From Pestalotiopsis fici W106-1 (Eukaryota; Ascomycota; Sordariomycetes; Amphisphaeriales; Sporocadaceae), in NCBI RefSeq assembly GCF_000516985.1, contig NW_006917093.1, forward strand, positions 3,224,001-3,288,000: a DNA stretch of 64,000 nt, written 5' to 3'. Both the position numbers and the translations under genes were made by a program. How positions within the stretch are numbered: position 1 is the first letter of the stretch; each line of letters starts with the position of its first letter. Below the pieces are notes generated by a model. It saw only the letters and a program-made list of their open reading frames with translations, was not told the origin of the DNA and searched no databases. This document shows positions 22,962-34,572 of this stretch, one piece after another.

Positions 22962-24134
22962 TCACATGTCTTCAACGCCTTCGTCAATGTCCACTTTTAG
23001 AACCCTTTTAGCAGGGAGTGACGCACCATGGTCCCTCCGCATGGTTGAAGGACGGTAGCTACGGGGGTTTGGCGGCTCAGTCTTCAAGGCATCTGGGTTC
23101 TCTTTCTCCAGTCGATCCATTTCCTGCTGTGCGCTTCTCCTGGCCTCTTCTAGCCGCTTCTTGATCTTGCTTATCTCCTCGGAACAGTCGCCGTCGCGGA
23201 GAAACTGATGCGCCGCCCGTTCGCACATGCTCTGAACAAATTCCAAGGATCTGTCGAGCTCGTCAAAAATGTCGGTAGGTCCTTGATCGCCGGCGCTCAT
23301 TGCGCGATTGATTATTCCGGGCCCACTGGCCGTTAGAGCTGACCGATCTTGCCCATAATTTGTATTTGGAGAACGAAAAGTTGGTCCCATGGTGCGCGTG
23401 CTCATATAATGCAACCTCGGGTCACTCCTCGCTGGCTTGGCAGTAATGGTAGGATCTGCTGCTATCAAGCCGTCGCCAGGCTGCAGTGTACTGCCGTCGT
23501 CGTCGTTGTCATCATCATCATCGTCATCGGGCATCTCGAGCTCGGCCAGTCGCTTAATCTCTGCGACCTTGGCGGCCATCTTGGCTCGCCGCAAGTGGTT
23601 TCTCTGCGCAGATACAAACTTGACGAGTTCTTCGAAAAATGACTGGACAAAGCTGTCGTAGTATACAATAATCATACTCCTCGACCTATAAGTGGGCACT
23701 ACGCCCTCGGCACTGATCATGGAGTCGGTCTTCTGGCGCTTTCGCAGTACCGCGCGCGCCCGTCGTTGCGCAGTTGCGGCGACTTCTTCGGTCTGGCGCT
23801 GAATGAAGGAGGGTGTCTTTGGTCCACTATCTGGGCTCGAGCGTCGCCGCGACGAACTCTGTGGCGGTTGTTTTGTGTTGGGCACGGCGCCATTACGTGG
23901 TTGTTCTGGCTGAGGGTCCTCTGGGCTGAAGAAGGCGTTGCCATCGTTCTTTGGCTTGAGCGACTCGGTCGAGCCTTTGTTGCGAATGGAGCGGGCAGGC
24001 GAACTCGACTTTCTGCCTTCGAGCTTGGCCAGATTGGCCAGATCCAGCTGGCGTTGTTCGATCTGGCCGGTGAGTTCGTCGAGTCGCTTGACCCAGTCTG
24101 GCGCGACTTTGGACAGGCAATCCAATGTCTCCAT
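22962..24134 (-). CDS. Conserved-looking coiled-coil protein of unknown function
   Basis: I do not recognise this protein. The start is taken at the ATG giving METLDCLSKVAPDWVKRLDEL; the frame extends upstream to 24191 but begins there with TTG only. It has 390 residues: an N-terminal helix with heptad character (1-40), a Ser/Pro/Asn-rich linker, a basic helical block (about 110-200: TAQRRARAVLRKRQK, then SFFEELVKFVSAQRNHLRRAKMAAKV), a run of Asp (203-213), another linker and a C-terminal coiled coil (about 310-350, EISKIKKRLEEARRSAQQEMDRLEKE). No membrane segment or catalytic motif is visible. The composition suggests a scaffold or chromatin/cytoskeleton-associated protein, which is inference. 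The very long gap begins at its start codon. Confidence 0.75.
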   Translation of the reverse strand: METLDCLSKVAPDWVKRLDELTGQIEQRQLDLANLAKLEGRKSSSPARSIRNKGSTESLKPKNDGNAFFSPEDPQPEQPRNGAVPNTKQPPQSSSRRRSSPDSGPKTPSFIQRQTEEVAATAQRRARAVLRKRQKTDSMISAEGVVPTYRSRSMIIVYYDSFVQSFFEELVKFVSAQRNHLRRAKMAAKVAEIKRLAELEMPDDDDDDDNDDDGSTLQPGDGLIAADPTITAKPARSDPRLHYMSTRTMGPTFRSPNTNYGQDRSALTASGPGIINRAMSAGDQGPTDIFDELDRSLEFVQSMCERAAHQFLRDGDCSEEISKIKKRLEEARRSAQQEMDRLEKENPDALKTEPPNPRSYRPSTMRRDHGASLPAKRVLKVDIDEGVEDM

Positions 24135-24536
24135 GGTGAGAGCAGCTACTACCAAGACCCCAAACAAAAGAGAGAGAAAAAACAACGACAACCACAGGAT
24201 GGTACAATTACTGTTGTGCTTTACAAGTCGATAAATTGGTTGGCCGCCCGGAAACGATGCCGGGAGTGGGGGGTTGAGCTGTGTTTACTGTTTGAGGGAC
24301 CGACTACGGGTGGGTGTGGTACCAGTTGTACCGAGCGTCGTCGGGAGTTTCAGAGGTGATTGCTCATGGCGAGGCTTCTTGTAGATTTCGATCTCACTCG
24401 AGCAAGTGTGAGAAAACAAGCAAGCTGGGCGGCACAAGATGTGGTTCAGGACTATAGGTACATATGCGAGATGTCGAGGCGGCGGTAAGGAAGATTCTAA
24501 GAGAGAAGGAAAGAAGAACAGCGCGTTAGGTCGGTA

Positions 24537-24561
24537 GATAGGTAGGTAGGTAGGTAGGTAG
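24537..24561. repeat. GGTA tetranucleotide repeat
   Basis: Five consecutive GGTA units, about 400 bases upstream of the coiled-coil gene start; the clearest member of a dispersed TAGG/CCTA family. Confidence 0.9.
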
Positions 24562-26606
24562 ATGATGATGAAGGTGAGAATAAGCGGCCGAGAAAGAAAT
24601 CGAGGCCCCAGACGGAATTTAGGTATGAGGAGCCAGCAGCCATTTGATGATGGGCAGCAGACTAGACTAATAATAATACTAGGCATTAGCTAGGACTAGA
24701 CTCCCCGTCTCTGTCCGTCTGGGCCGTCAATCAAGCCCCCGTCCTTCCGTGTGGAGACTAACGGTGGCTTTTTCGAGTAGTCTGCAGTAGCGCTAATTCC
24801 AGGGCTATGGTGCCAAGGGTGCTTGAAAATGGCTCCTCTCTCTGTCTCTGTTTTCCTTTCCCCATCCCCTCTCTTTTGCTCTTTCAGAAGCGGCTTTGGC
24901 TGGGTTGGGGGGGGTGGATAAAAGGTAATCACCATTTTAGTACCTAGTACGTAGGCGCATGCGTCGGTAACCTGGCACTGGCTCCCGCCGCTTAACCTCC
25001 CGCTTAGGTAGGTGTCTTGCAGAGTAATAAGTTGTAGTAGGTTAGGTATCTGTTCACTGGCCGGTCATGCCATGTTGCCATTATGTCTAGAGTCGGGGGT
25101 ACTGAGTAGGTACCTACAAACACACATCTAGGTTTCAAAGTTGACTTCTCACATACCGTTGGTACCTCACTAGTATACGCGTGTACTTCGAGAGAGCTGG
25201 CAGATCTACGCTCAATTGAATCGAATGCATGAAAGTAACGTTGGTCTACTTCAATCAACTGGCACTTGACTGATGAATCAATATGGCCATATATCTAATG
25301 TGTCGTGAGCTGACCTGGCTCAATGGTTACTTGAAAGAAGGACTTCCAAGACTTATAATTGAGCGGCCAGAAGGGCAGAAAAAGAAACAAGAAGAAAAGA
25401 GCCGTGAACGAACCCTCGCCTCGTGCACCTCTTCCACTCGGTTTTGGCTTCTGCCGTTTTTACTACTGCCGCGTGCTAACGATTGAGTTTCTGAATCGAC
25501 AGACCTAGGAATCTGTTGCCTTTGGAGCCACGAGAGTCTAGACGCAAAGGAGCCGTTCGACTAGGTTAATCCCCCTTGGTTAGAGTATGTGGCTTCTCGA
25601 ATGGGGCGCCAAAACGCAAAACAATTCGTCAGATTTTGTGCCTGTCAAACACCCATACACTGCGATTCCAGGGCTCGCGACCCCTGAGCATAGGTACTGA
25701 TGTATCCTGAAAATGGATCGGCCAGCTGTAAGCTCTTTGTGGCCTTGCTAGGACTGAACTATACACCGCGTATGCGGCAATACTGGCTCATAATTGCCAT
25801 GTTATCACATGGTTGCTCGCCTATATGTTACTTTGCTATGAAATGCAATTGTTGGCTACCATGAGAAGCAACGGTCAAGGTGCGCCTATCTGCCCACTAG
25901 TCGGCTGTCGTCCCGATGATCTACACTTCGATCTCTATGTATCTACGATCCACTGTTTCACCGCGAGGTGCGCAAAGACGCATGCTCTTTCTTGCCCGAC
26001 CTTGGAGAATGCCCTTTTCTTTTTCTTTTTTTCCCTTCTTTTCACTTTTCTTCTGCATGTATCTGTGGTTCGAGAGATGAAACAGAGCTGCTTTCGTGCC
26101 CAGGTTCATGCAAACTTAGAATAGACTTGTTATTACTACCTTTAGTCATAGGCATTATTTTCTCCTTAGTCGTTCGTTTGTTCATTCGTCGGGATGACGT
26201 TGGCGACATCTCTACTGTACTATGTACGATATAGTACCTATGCATTGCCTTTCCTCCGCAAGCCCCCTTGGCCCAGTGCGGGCACGTACATACCTAGGTT
26301 ACCTAGTAATGTACGTCTGTCTGTGGGGTAGCATTCGCCAGGGCTTGAATGGACAGTTGTCGAAAAGTACCTACCTACCCTTCCCCATTACCCATTCTTG
26401 ATAGGAAAGGCATAGTTGGAGTTCGCGTACAAGGGGTGAGGGGGAAGGGGGATTATTCTAATGGTTGCGTGCGTTGTCTGCTCAGCGATCAATTGACTGA
26501 ATGACTAAGTGACTGACTGATGGACGGACCGAAAGAAGAGAATGTGTGTGTGTGTAGTGGATACGTGTTATGCGTGCCACTGGTTATGTATGGCTCGCAA
26601 TCATTG

Positions 26607-26624
26607 TTTTTTTTTTTTTTTTTT
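26607..26624. repeat. Poly-T run of 18
   Basis: Uninterrupted T18 homopolymer in the 9.5 kb gene-poor stretch. Confidence 0.85.
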
Positions 26625-27121
26625 CTATTTGATGCCCGGATGGATTGTCAACAAATCAAGACTTGTTACCTCATGTAGCTCTTTTTAGCGAATCGTACTT
26701 TTGGATCATCAAACATTTGTCGAGCAGTCGCAGCGTATCTCAAGGCTCACATGTAGCAAATTGGAAGTAGAAGCAGCTATACATGAATGATATGGACAGA
26801 TTGTGCGGAGAGTTAGTGCGTAATCCACTACCGGGTAGGGCAGGAGGAGTATTAAAGGTGGTAAACATTGAATAGTATACTGCGGAGGAAAGTGTGGGGC
26901 ATGAGACTTGATATTACCAGGTAAACCTGGGTACAATAGGTAGGTAATGTAGGTAGACATCTTCTGGAGGAGGAGTTGTCGTTGTTCATCATGGTGTCAG
27001 TGGCCTGATTGACTGTGCCTTGTCTGCACAGGTACCGTACATGTTTTTCGACATAGATTCTGCCGCATCAAATCTGTATTCAAGGATGGCAATTCAGATG
27101 ATGAATCAGAAGTGAAGGGCC

Positions 27122-27140
27122 AAAAAAAAAAAACCCCCCC
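27122..27140. repeat. Poly-A followed by poly-C
   Basis: Twelve A then seven C with no interruption. Confidence 0.8.
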
Positions 27141-27405
27141 AAGCAATGCAATGATTCATTTGTTGCGATTCTCGTGACCTGGGTTGACATCGTGTGGTTT
27201 GATTGCTCCTGGAGATACGCATCTGACACCTGCTTTTTCCCAGGTTTGTCTAGAAACAAGTTTTACCTTGGTATTAATCTTTTATCCGCAAAAGACCTGC
27301 CAAGCTGACGACGGAAAGTGGTTGCAAGGCAAGAAAGAGACAGAGATCTTCCAACCCTTTGCATGGTAGTAGAGCAAACCCCCAGCCTCATTGTTGGCCC
27401 CATAC

Positions 27406-27422
27406 TTACCTACCTACCTACC
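27406..27422. repeat. TACC tetranucleotide repeat
   Basis: Four tandem TACC units, the complement of the TAGG/GGTA family seen elsewhere in the window. Confidence 0.85.
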
Positions 27423-28577
27423 GTGCGTGGGAGGTACTAACTCGAGGCGTGTGTGGGTGTGAATGTGTGACAAGGGCCCTGCTGCAAGTGCGGGAGGTAA
27501 AGCAGACCGCGGCCGAGTTGGGCGAACCTTGCAACGCTCATCATCCCATTCCCCCCCATGCTTTTTGCTCAAGATGCCTCGTCAGCCACGCGATGACAAG
27601 CGTCCGTCTAAATATGTACGTACACATATATACTGATTAGCTGTGGTCCCAAATACGTAGTATAGGTGCAAAAGTATACTAAAGCTACACTAGGTACGAT
27701 ATGTCATTACATGCTTGACTGTTCAAACATGGGAATTACATTGTTGATGATGGGTGTGGCTATGAACGGGTTAGCAAGCTGGGGCACGAGACCGATTGCC
27801 CTTGGTGTGTCGGCTGTTGTATGTAGGCCGGGAATAGCAGCAGATGAATCAATGCACACTTATTTACAGGACATTCATCATGTACCGTACTTTGGAGAAT
27901 AAGATGATAACATCATTAATGTATACGTAGTGATGAGTGCTTGCACTGCAGATAGGTTATGTAGATATGTGTTCTATTTTGCGCGACTCGCTCATGCCTC
28001 CTCCCCTCGCGCATGGGGATGGGGCCGGTCCAGTCAATCCATGTCTAACATCAATGTTCTGATCAGTAATTCAAAAATACTACTGGAATGGAATGGCACT
28101 GCAAATGCTGCGTGGCACGTACCTACTATTATTATGTGACTTTACAAAGGTATGTATGTATTTTATCCTCTGAATTGTGGACTTTGTGCCGGCCGAGAGT
28201 CTGCAATCGCTGCATTCAAACGTCTTGGTCCGCGTCTTCACGGGCCACCGTCCGCACCCCCATTGGCCACAGTGGTCCAATCCCCTGTGGGATCACCGTT
28301 ACTGACGCCCATCTACCATGTAAATTCTTGCAGACGGGCCAGCCAATGCGGCACCCGGACGGAATCCTATCGGTGTAACGTCTCGGCGGCCTTCCTTGTG
28401 GGATAAACATGGTTAATCAATACGTACTGTTAGGAGATTTTCCTGCTAGCTTCGCATACAGAAAGAGCGAGAGGACCAGTAACATTAAACTCATGGCGGT
28501 GAAAAAAAGAAAAAAGAAGAAGGAAAAGCCACATCATCTACTCGTCGCAATCTATCAACTAGCCAATCCTGGCTTCC

Positions 28578-28608
28578 CTCTGTCTCTCCTCTCTCTCTCT
28601 CTCTCTCT
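28578..28608. repeat. CT dinucleotide microsatellite
   Basis: Nearly pure CT tract of about 30 bases. Confidence 0.85.
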
Positions 28609-31600
28609 TTGGCTTCTATTCGGCCATCCCCGCCCGGCCACTTGCTATTTGATCGTAATCCATACATTGAATATTGATTGATTTTGTCGGATTTGAAAAT
28701 ACAGCACGCGATCCACATCTCATGCTCGCTCGTCCATCGTGCGTTTCAATAAGCGAAGGGAGGGAGGAGGGAAGAAGAAGGAAAAAAGGCCCGCTGCTCT
28801 TTTCCCTCCTTCACCCCCACTGAACTCATGGGGTAGGAAGGTAGGTAGGTATAATGTACACATAGAGTAGTGGAGGATACAGTGAGTGTGTGGATGAAAT
28901 GAGAGCCTTCAATGTTTTCTTTTTGCCTTATTCCTGTGAACCATGCTGTGTATATGCATTTCCTCCAAACAAGGCCTTGTATTGCGGAGTCGGTTGGTTC
29001 GTCCATCTCGCATCGCATTCTACAGAGTACCTTGCTTGGCTTTGCATCGATTCCCTTCCTTGCCTGCTCTGTCTACCTCAATTACTACAACTATACCTAA
29101 CATTACATACATGACCTACCTACGATAACTTGAGATCGTGATACCTCCCTGCCCCCTACCTTTCATACCCTAGGCAGTCGTGTGGGGGACCTGCAACATA
29201 TGCAGGGAACGATGAGATGCGAGGACCTTTTTGCTTACCCATGTCTTTTCGTTTGATTCGATCCAATGCCCCATAATGCATGCGACTCTTCTCACTTTAC
29301 CTGTCTGAAAATTCGATCGCTCTAATAATAATAATGGATACCAAGCAGGTGACCTAATAACCTCCCTCGCTACCGTACTGCACGTCTCTACAGCACATAA
29401 CAAGGTACCTTTTCGAATACCTGGCGACAGCGCATTGGCGCTTGAAATTGGCTCCTCGCTCTCTCTCAACCTTTTACATGGTATCTTGCTTGCTACCTAC
29501 GTAGCTAGAACCATGCAACAGCAGCGAGACACAATCATGAGAACCGGATTACCACGTCGACACCTTCGTCAGACAAGACGGCCTTTGGTGATGCGTGTTT
29601 TTTTTTCTCTTCCCTATCGGAAGCAGGCAACCTTTGCTCGCTGCAATAACGCTCCTCCCCCGCCCCCCAATGCACTGCTACGGTTGCTCGGATTGCGGAC
29701 CACCCTCGGCAACAAAGCCCCCCAGGGCCGATCCGCTGTCTGTCCTGCCACCATATCGCCAGGAGAAAAGAATACTAGGTAGGTACACTAGCAGCAAGCG
29801 GACGAATCCAGGTCAAAGTTCCGTGCTTGTGCAGCATTTGTTACGAATGTGCCACACCAACAAACATCATGGCAGCCGCTCGGTTTCGTGTTATGGTACT
29901 CCGCAAATTCGGATTGTACATAGTATACCTTTTTCGGTGTTGCTGCCCGGTTTGCAGGTTGGTCCAATCCATACTACGGCCGAACGGCTTTCTGGACACT
30001 GCAACCATGATGGAGAAAAAACATTGAGCTCCCAAAGCTTTATGCTCTGTCCATGGATGATGACTGTCTTTAGGGTTCAAAGAGCGTTGCAAAGCTAGTT
30101 GGCTCGGGCCGCTATGGGGGCAGCAAATTGGATTGAGAAAGAAAAAAAAAACAATAAAAAAAAACCCGCTGGAGAAAGACGAGCGTTCGTCTCCAAAAGA
30201 GTCCATGGTTGCGAGACGGCACAGCCGGAGCTTTGCTTTTGCTCGGTCCCGGGTCCCGTTGTATTCTTCGGCCCTGGGGGTTTTCTGATACACTGTTGAT
30301 GTGTTTGTCTTAGGGCTGGGCCGATTGAAAGTGCCGACAGGCAACACGCACATGAACATTTCTGCTTGGCAATCAACAACGACAGGCATCTCGATATATA
30401 AATGGAGAATGTGTGAAAGTGTGAAGGGAAAAAATACAAGGACCTTCACTTCGAGAAGCTTGCCGGATCGACATTAGTGTCGATCCACTGACATGTGTCC
30501 GCGGCTCTCGCTCTCGAGAGCCTGCGAGCTCCGAATGCCACTCCACATGTCGGCACTTGGGGCAATCTGCTTCAGGCAAAGTGCACGTAAACTACGCAGA
30601 CACAGACAGGCTCCATTCGTCAAACAAACATTGACTCTGTCCATTCAAAACACAAAGGCTCAATGGCCACCACATCTGGCTAATAAGGGGTTATGGATAG
30701 TCTAATTTAGTTCTCGCCGTTACACCGAGAGTAGTACGCTATACACCACTACGTACATGCCGTTGGACGAGAAGTACGAACATTGAGTCATCTCTTGTGC
30801 ACACGCACGTATATACACATACACAGTTCGACGTCCAATTTCGGCAAAGAAGTGTCCAGCTGCGGGTTCTAGAAGAAAAGACAGGCGCCCGCCCCCCTCC
30901 GTTGCAACCGTCAGAACTCGTCACAATAGACCGTCCGATCTGAAATCAGTCCTGTGTCACCAGTCGGAGCAATCTGGTTGGCCAGAGTACGATTGTGTAA
31001 CCACGGAGTTATAATTATATGCGCATAACGTGGGAATGGCACGCTCAATGCTTGCTTACATGATCCAGTGGGCGGCATGACAGACAGCCAAAGCCTTTTA
31101 CTGAGCCAGCCTGTGTACAATTCTCATTCTCTCTATCGATCGCTCTCTTTTTATTTTAGCGGAATTGCGCGCGGTCCGTGTGTCATTGGACTGGCATGTC
31201 AACAGGACTGGCTCGGACCGCTGCACACCATCAGCAGAATCACATACGACTAAAAACGCGTTCATTTTTTATCGACTATTTTGACTAAATCGCAACGGCT
31301 CCCGCTGGCCCCCCCTAGACCACTGTCAGCACTAGCGGCTGGAACTCGCGATCATCTCGGAATTGCTACCGAAACCCGTTGAAGAAAATGCCATGTACAT
31401 GAGCTAGGTGCGTTTTACAAGAGAATTTACTATTGCAGGTTGCAGGTATTCAAAGGTCTGTTCATGTCGGTGGTTGCAGCAGTGGCAGAAGCAAGCAATC
31501 CGCAGCACACATATACTGTATGTAGTAATGCCGGGATAAAGTGCCCCCCTTACCTCTCTTCATCTCTCTCTCTTTATTCTTAAAGTTGCAGTGTTGCGGC

Positions 31601-32061
31601 AAGTTGGTACAGTTTTGGGGCAAAACAAGCGAATCTGCATAAAGGGTGCCGGGTTGCGTCCAGCAGGCCAAGGGCGGGATTTCTGTTTCCATTTGGCCAT
31701 GACCTTAATTGCAACGAGATTGAACTGCGCTCTGATCTAGCGGGCAACATTGACAAGTTTAATGGGGAACACAACAGGCACAAGAGCAAGCAGCGTTCTT
31801 GGCAAGCACGCACACTTCCCCCCACCTCCCCGCCGCCGCGCCCATTCTAGTATACATAACCCTTAAAAAACAAAAAAAAAAAATGTTGTTGCAATGGGCG
31901 GCAAAGCGCCTGAACATTGAACCAGAGCTACTATGTACATTAACCAACCCCTGCCACCCCCCAGTGGTCCCCGAGCATGTGCACGTGGAAATTTAGGTCC
32001 CCGAACCGTTGATTGCTCGCAGGCAGGGCGACAATGACCACGACGACCAGGCCCCATGCCT

Positions 32062-32065
<4 letters not shown>

Positions 32066-32092
<27 letters not shown>
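32066..32092. repeat. Poly-T run of 27
   Basis: Longest homopolymer in the window; it is flanked by pyrimidine-rich DNA. No target-site duplication or element body is seen beside it, so it is not clearly a retroposon tail. Confidence 0.85.
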
Positions 32093-32311
32093 CCTTTCTT
32101 GTCTCTTCATTACTTATCATGATGGATTCAAGCCATTCTCCGCCCGCCTTCCTCTCCGGGGGGCCCCGCGAGTGTGCCTTTCTTTTTCTTCTTCACCTTG
32201 ATAATGTGATAACGGTAGTTGAGCTGTTGCTACTTGCGGGACGGGCCTTTTCTTCTTTGCATGTTTTGGCGTTGTGAGATGATTCATGGTCTGATGTTTT
32301 ACAGGCAGTGT

Positions 32312-32329
32312 CACACACACACACACACA
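32312..32329. repeat. CA dinucleotide microsatellite
   Basis: Eight to nine CA units in the gene-poor stretch. Confidence 0.85.
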
Positions 32330-33660
32330 AGGTCAAGGGGTCCACCCAGCTAACAACTATTCCATAACGAACCTCACGGGAAAGAAAAAGAAACTAACAA
32401 TGTGGCTGTTTTAAAGCACGCAGGTCTGTCAGTGCGGGCATTTAGATATATACTTTCCGCACCTTGGCTACTCACTAGCAAATCGCCACAAACAGTGACA
32501 CTTCGGCAAGCAGCGCCAAAAGTAGGGGAGAGAAGAAAACATCGTGCTGACTTTTGCTTGTTGGGCGACAACCTACTATATTGTTTCTATAATATTTTGC
32601 CCCATCTAATGAGTAGAGCTGCGCAGGCACCTTGATTTCGTGTCCAAAACACCTTTGAGAAACTAGATTGGCATTTCTCCTCCGAGAGTATGTTGGCCGG
32701 ACAGACCCGTTTCAACGAAGGGTTCACAATTGGTGCTTTATTTGCAAAGAAATGTCCTCTGGCACCTTTGCATATTGACTTTTGGCCGTATAATGGAAGC
32801 AACTCTCAACACTAAGAACGGCCTATGGACTACACGGGACGAAGAAGATTTCGAGGAATTTCACTAGATGTATCATTCACTGAGAATCTAATGGCCTTGA
32901 CTTGTGACTACACAGATGTGGTGTGTGTTATCAATGTGTTGATTTGAGAACAAGATCAAAATACCTTCACCTCAACCAAAATATCCTCTTCTTTTTCTTC
33001 CTCTTCTTCACGACCTGGCCAATCGATTGACCAGATATGGGCGGCTTGAGTTTTTCTATGACAACTACGCAACCGGAGCACCGGTGGCTTCGGTCCATAC
33101 AGTTATTCGCGTCCTTCGGTCCAACTCCAATGAATCTGCCCAGATTAAATCACGCCTTTCCGACGAGGTCTTTTGTAGAAAAAAAGCAAGTCAACTTAAT
33201 ACCAAAGAACGATTGGGGGAGGGGGGTTACCAGCTGAAAACAAAAACTTGGTCTCCAGAAAATCCCAAACTCTGCAATAACAGAAAATATATTCAAAATT
33301 CTACTTGTCACTCGCAGTATCAGTGCTTCAGCATACTTGTGCCAACGACCGGCTTCTCCCGGTAGCTGTTGGTCCGCGGAACGATTCATAAGCCCAGGAT
33401 TGCTATTTCCGATGCTATACATGTACAAAATTGAGAATAAGAAAAAAGATCTAGGCTGCACACGATGAAACTTTTCTACTAGCAATCCTTGTTGCGCACA
33501 CAAAGCTTGGACAAGCAGAAACTGCAAGAATGACAGGACCAAAGTGAACTTGCCTGAAATAGGCGTGCTCAAGATGCAATGACATTTCTTCCATGTTATA
33601 TACAAACTATAAGACGTCGTGACACGGTACAACAAGATTTCTTGCGCACACGCAAATCAC

Positions 33661-34572
33661 TCAAGGCCACGTCTCGACCTTTTCCCACCCATCCTCGACA
33701 TGGCCACCTGGAGACTCGGGCTTTCCGTCGGCGCCCACAAACCGGTAAAGCCATCTGCGGCCGCGAGCCGGGTCACTCAAATCGCAGCGGTCGACCTCCT
33801 CGGGCACAATGACGACAACACGGAAATTGCGGCGAGCAATCTCGTCCCCCAAGTCCGCCACCTTTTGCCCGAGCCCAAGCCCGTCTCCCACGGGCAGGTT
33901 CACCGGCCGACCTGGCGGCGGGTTCCGGAACGTGCCTCTCATGCCGGGGCTCAAGTTGCCAAAGTGCGCCGTCACCTCGCGAGTCCAGCTCCACTCGGCC
34001 TCCTGGCCCGAGGCGTGCTGCGAGTCCCGCTTGCGCATGCGGTCCCGGAGCAGCTCCCTCGTTGGCTTGCTCGTCTCCTGATCCACGTCGGGGCCCAGGA
34101 CGTACGCCCGCCCCCGCACGCGCCACTGCACCATGGCGTCCTCGGCCCAAAAGACGGCCTCGACGGGTCCGCCGCCGCCCGTGCCGTCCAGCTTACTACC
34201 GCCGTCGGTGCCCGGTACCATCTCGTCGGCGGCGGCAGCAGCACCCCACAGCTCGGGCATCTTGTCCATGCGGACGTCGGTAGTAAACGTCAGCAGCTCG
34301 CTGTCGTATAGCTCCGGGTTGAGCGGGGCGTCATTCTTTGGGTTTGCGTTCAGTCCTGCCCACATGCCCCGAAAAATGCAAGTACGGGCCCGGGGAATGT
34401 GCGCGAAACCGTCGCCGGTTTGGATGGCGCCCAGTTGCTTTGCTTGCGGCGACGAGCTTGGTACCTTGCGGATGGTGGACAGGGTGAACTCGGGCGACTT
34501 CATGGCCTCAATGTGCTCTATGAACAGACTGCGCCAAGGGGCAGCCGGGTTTGATCCGGCAGGCGACGACAT
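33661..34572 (-). CDS. FMN-binding pyridoxamine-phosphate-oxidase-like protein (Alr4036 family)
   Basis: Uninterrupted frame. From the ATG at 34572 the protein is 303 residues (MSSPAGSNPAAPWRSLF). The N-terminal half fits the Alr4036-type pyridoxamine 5'-phosphate-oxidase-like fold: a first helix (WRSLFIEHIEAM), a strand pair ending in ARTCIFRGMW, a YDSELLTFTTDVRMDKMPEL segment, and a later VEAVFWAEDAMVQWRVRG strand pair. The C-terminal half has the NPPPGRP segment and a NFRVVVIVPEEVDRCDL strand with an aromatic, Arg-rich end (RGRRWLYRF). Family members bind FMN but the reaction is unknown; they are distinct from the true Pdx3 oxidase. A Gly/Ala/Asp-rich insert (about 108-130) is probably a loop. 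An in-frame upstream ATG at 34674 would add 34 basic residues with no acidic ones. Confidence 0.87.
   Translation of the reverse strand: MSSPAGSNPAAPWRSLFIEHIEAMKSPEFTLSTIRKVPSSSPQAKQLGAIQTGDGFAHIPRARTCIFRGMWAGLNANPKNDAPLNPELYDSELLTFTTDVRMDKMPELWGAAAAADEMVPGTDGGSKLDGTGGGGPVEAVFWAEDAMVQWRVRGRAYVLGPDVDQETSKPTRELLRDRMRKRDSQHASGQEAEWSWTREVTAHFGNLSPGMRGTFRNPPPGRPVNLPVGDGLGLGQKVADLGDEIARRNFRVVVIVPEEVDRCDLSDPARGRRWLYRFVGADGKPESPGGHVEDGWEKVETWP

Larger units (their letters stand above)
24135..33660. other. 9.5 kb gene-poor intergenic stretch
   Basis: No frame here resembles a known protein. Nearly all frames are under 120 codons; the longest (202 codons, minus, 29841-30449) overlaps other frames on both strands. 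I found no tRNA, rRNA or snRNA by eye, no terminal inverted repeats and no transposase-like frame. It is crowded with microsatellites and homopolymers and repeated TAGG/CCTA clusters, some listed separately. It contains the promoter of the coiled-coil gene at its left end and the 3' region of the Alr4036-type gene at its right end. Non-coding transcripts cannot be excluded. Confidence 0.6.

Noticed and set aside
24135..24191. Signal-peptide-like extension of the coiled-coil protein (FFLSLLFGVLVVAALT)
   Set aside because: The extended frame begins with TTG, not ATG; the hydrophobic stretch is most likely untranslated leader.
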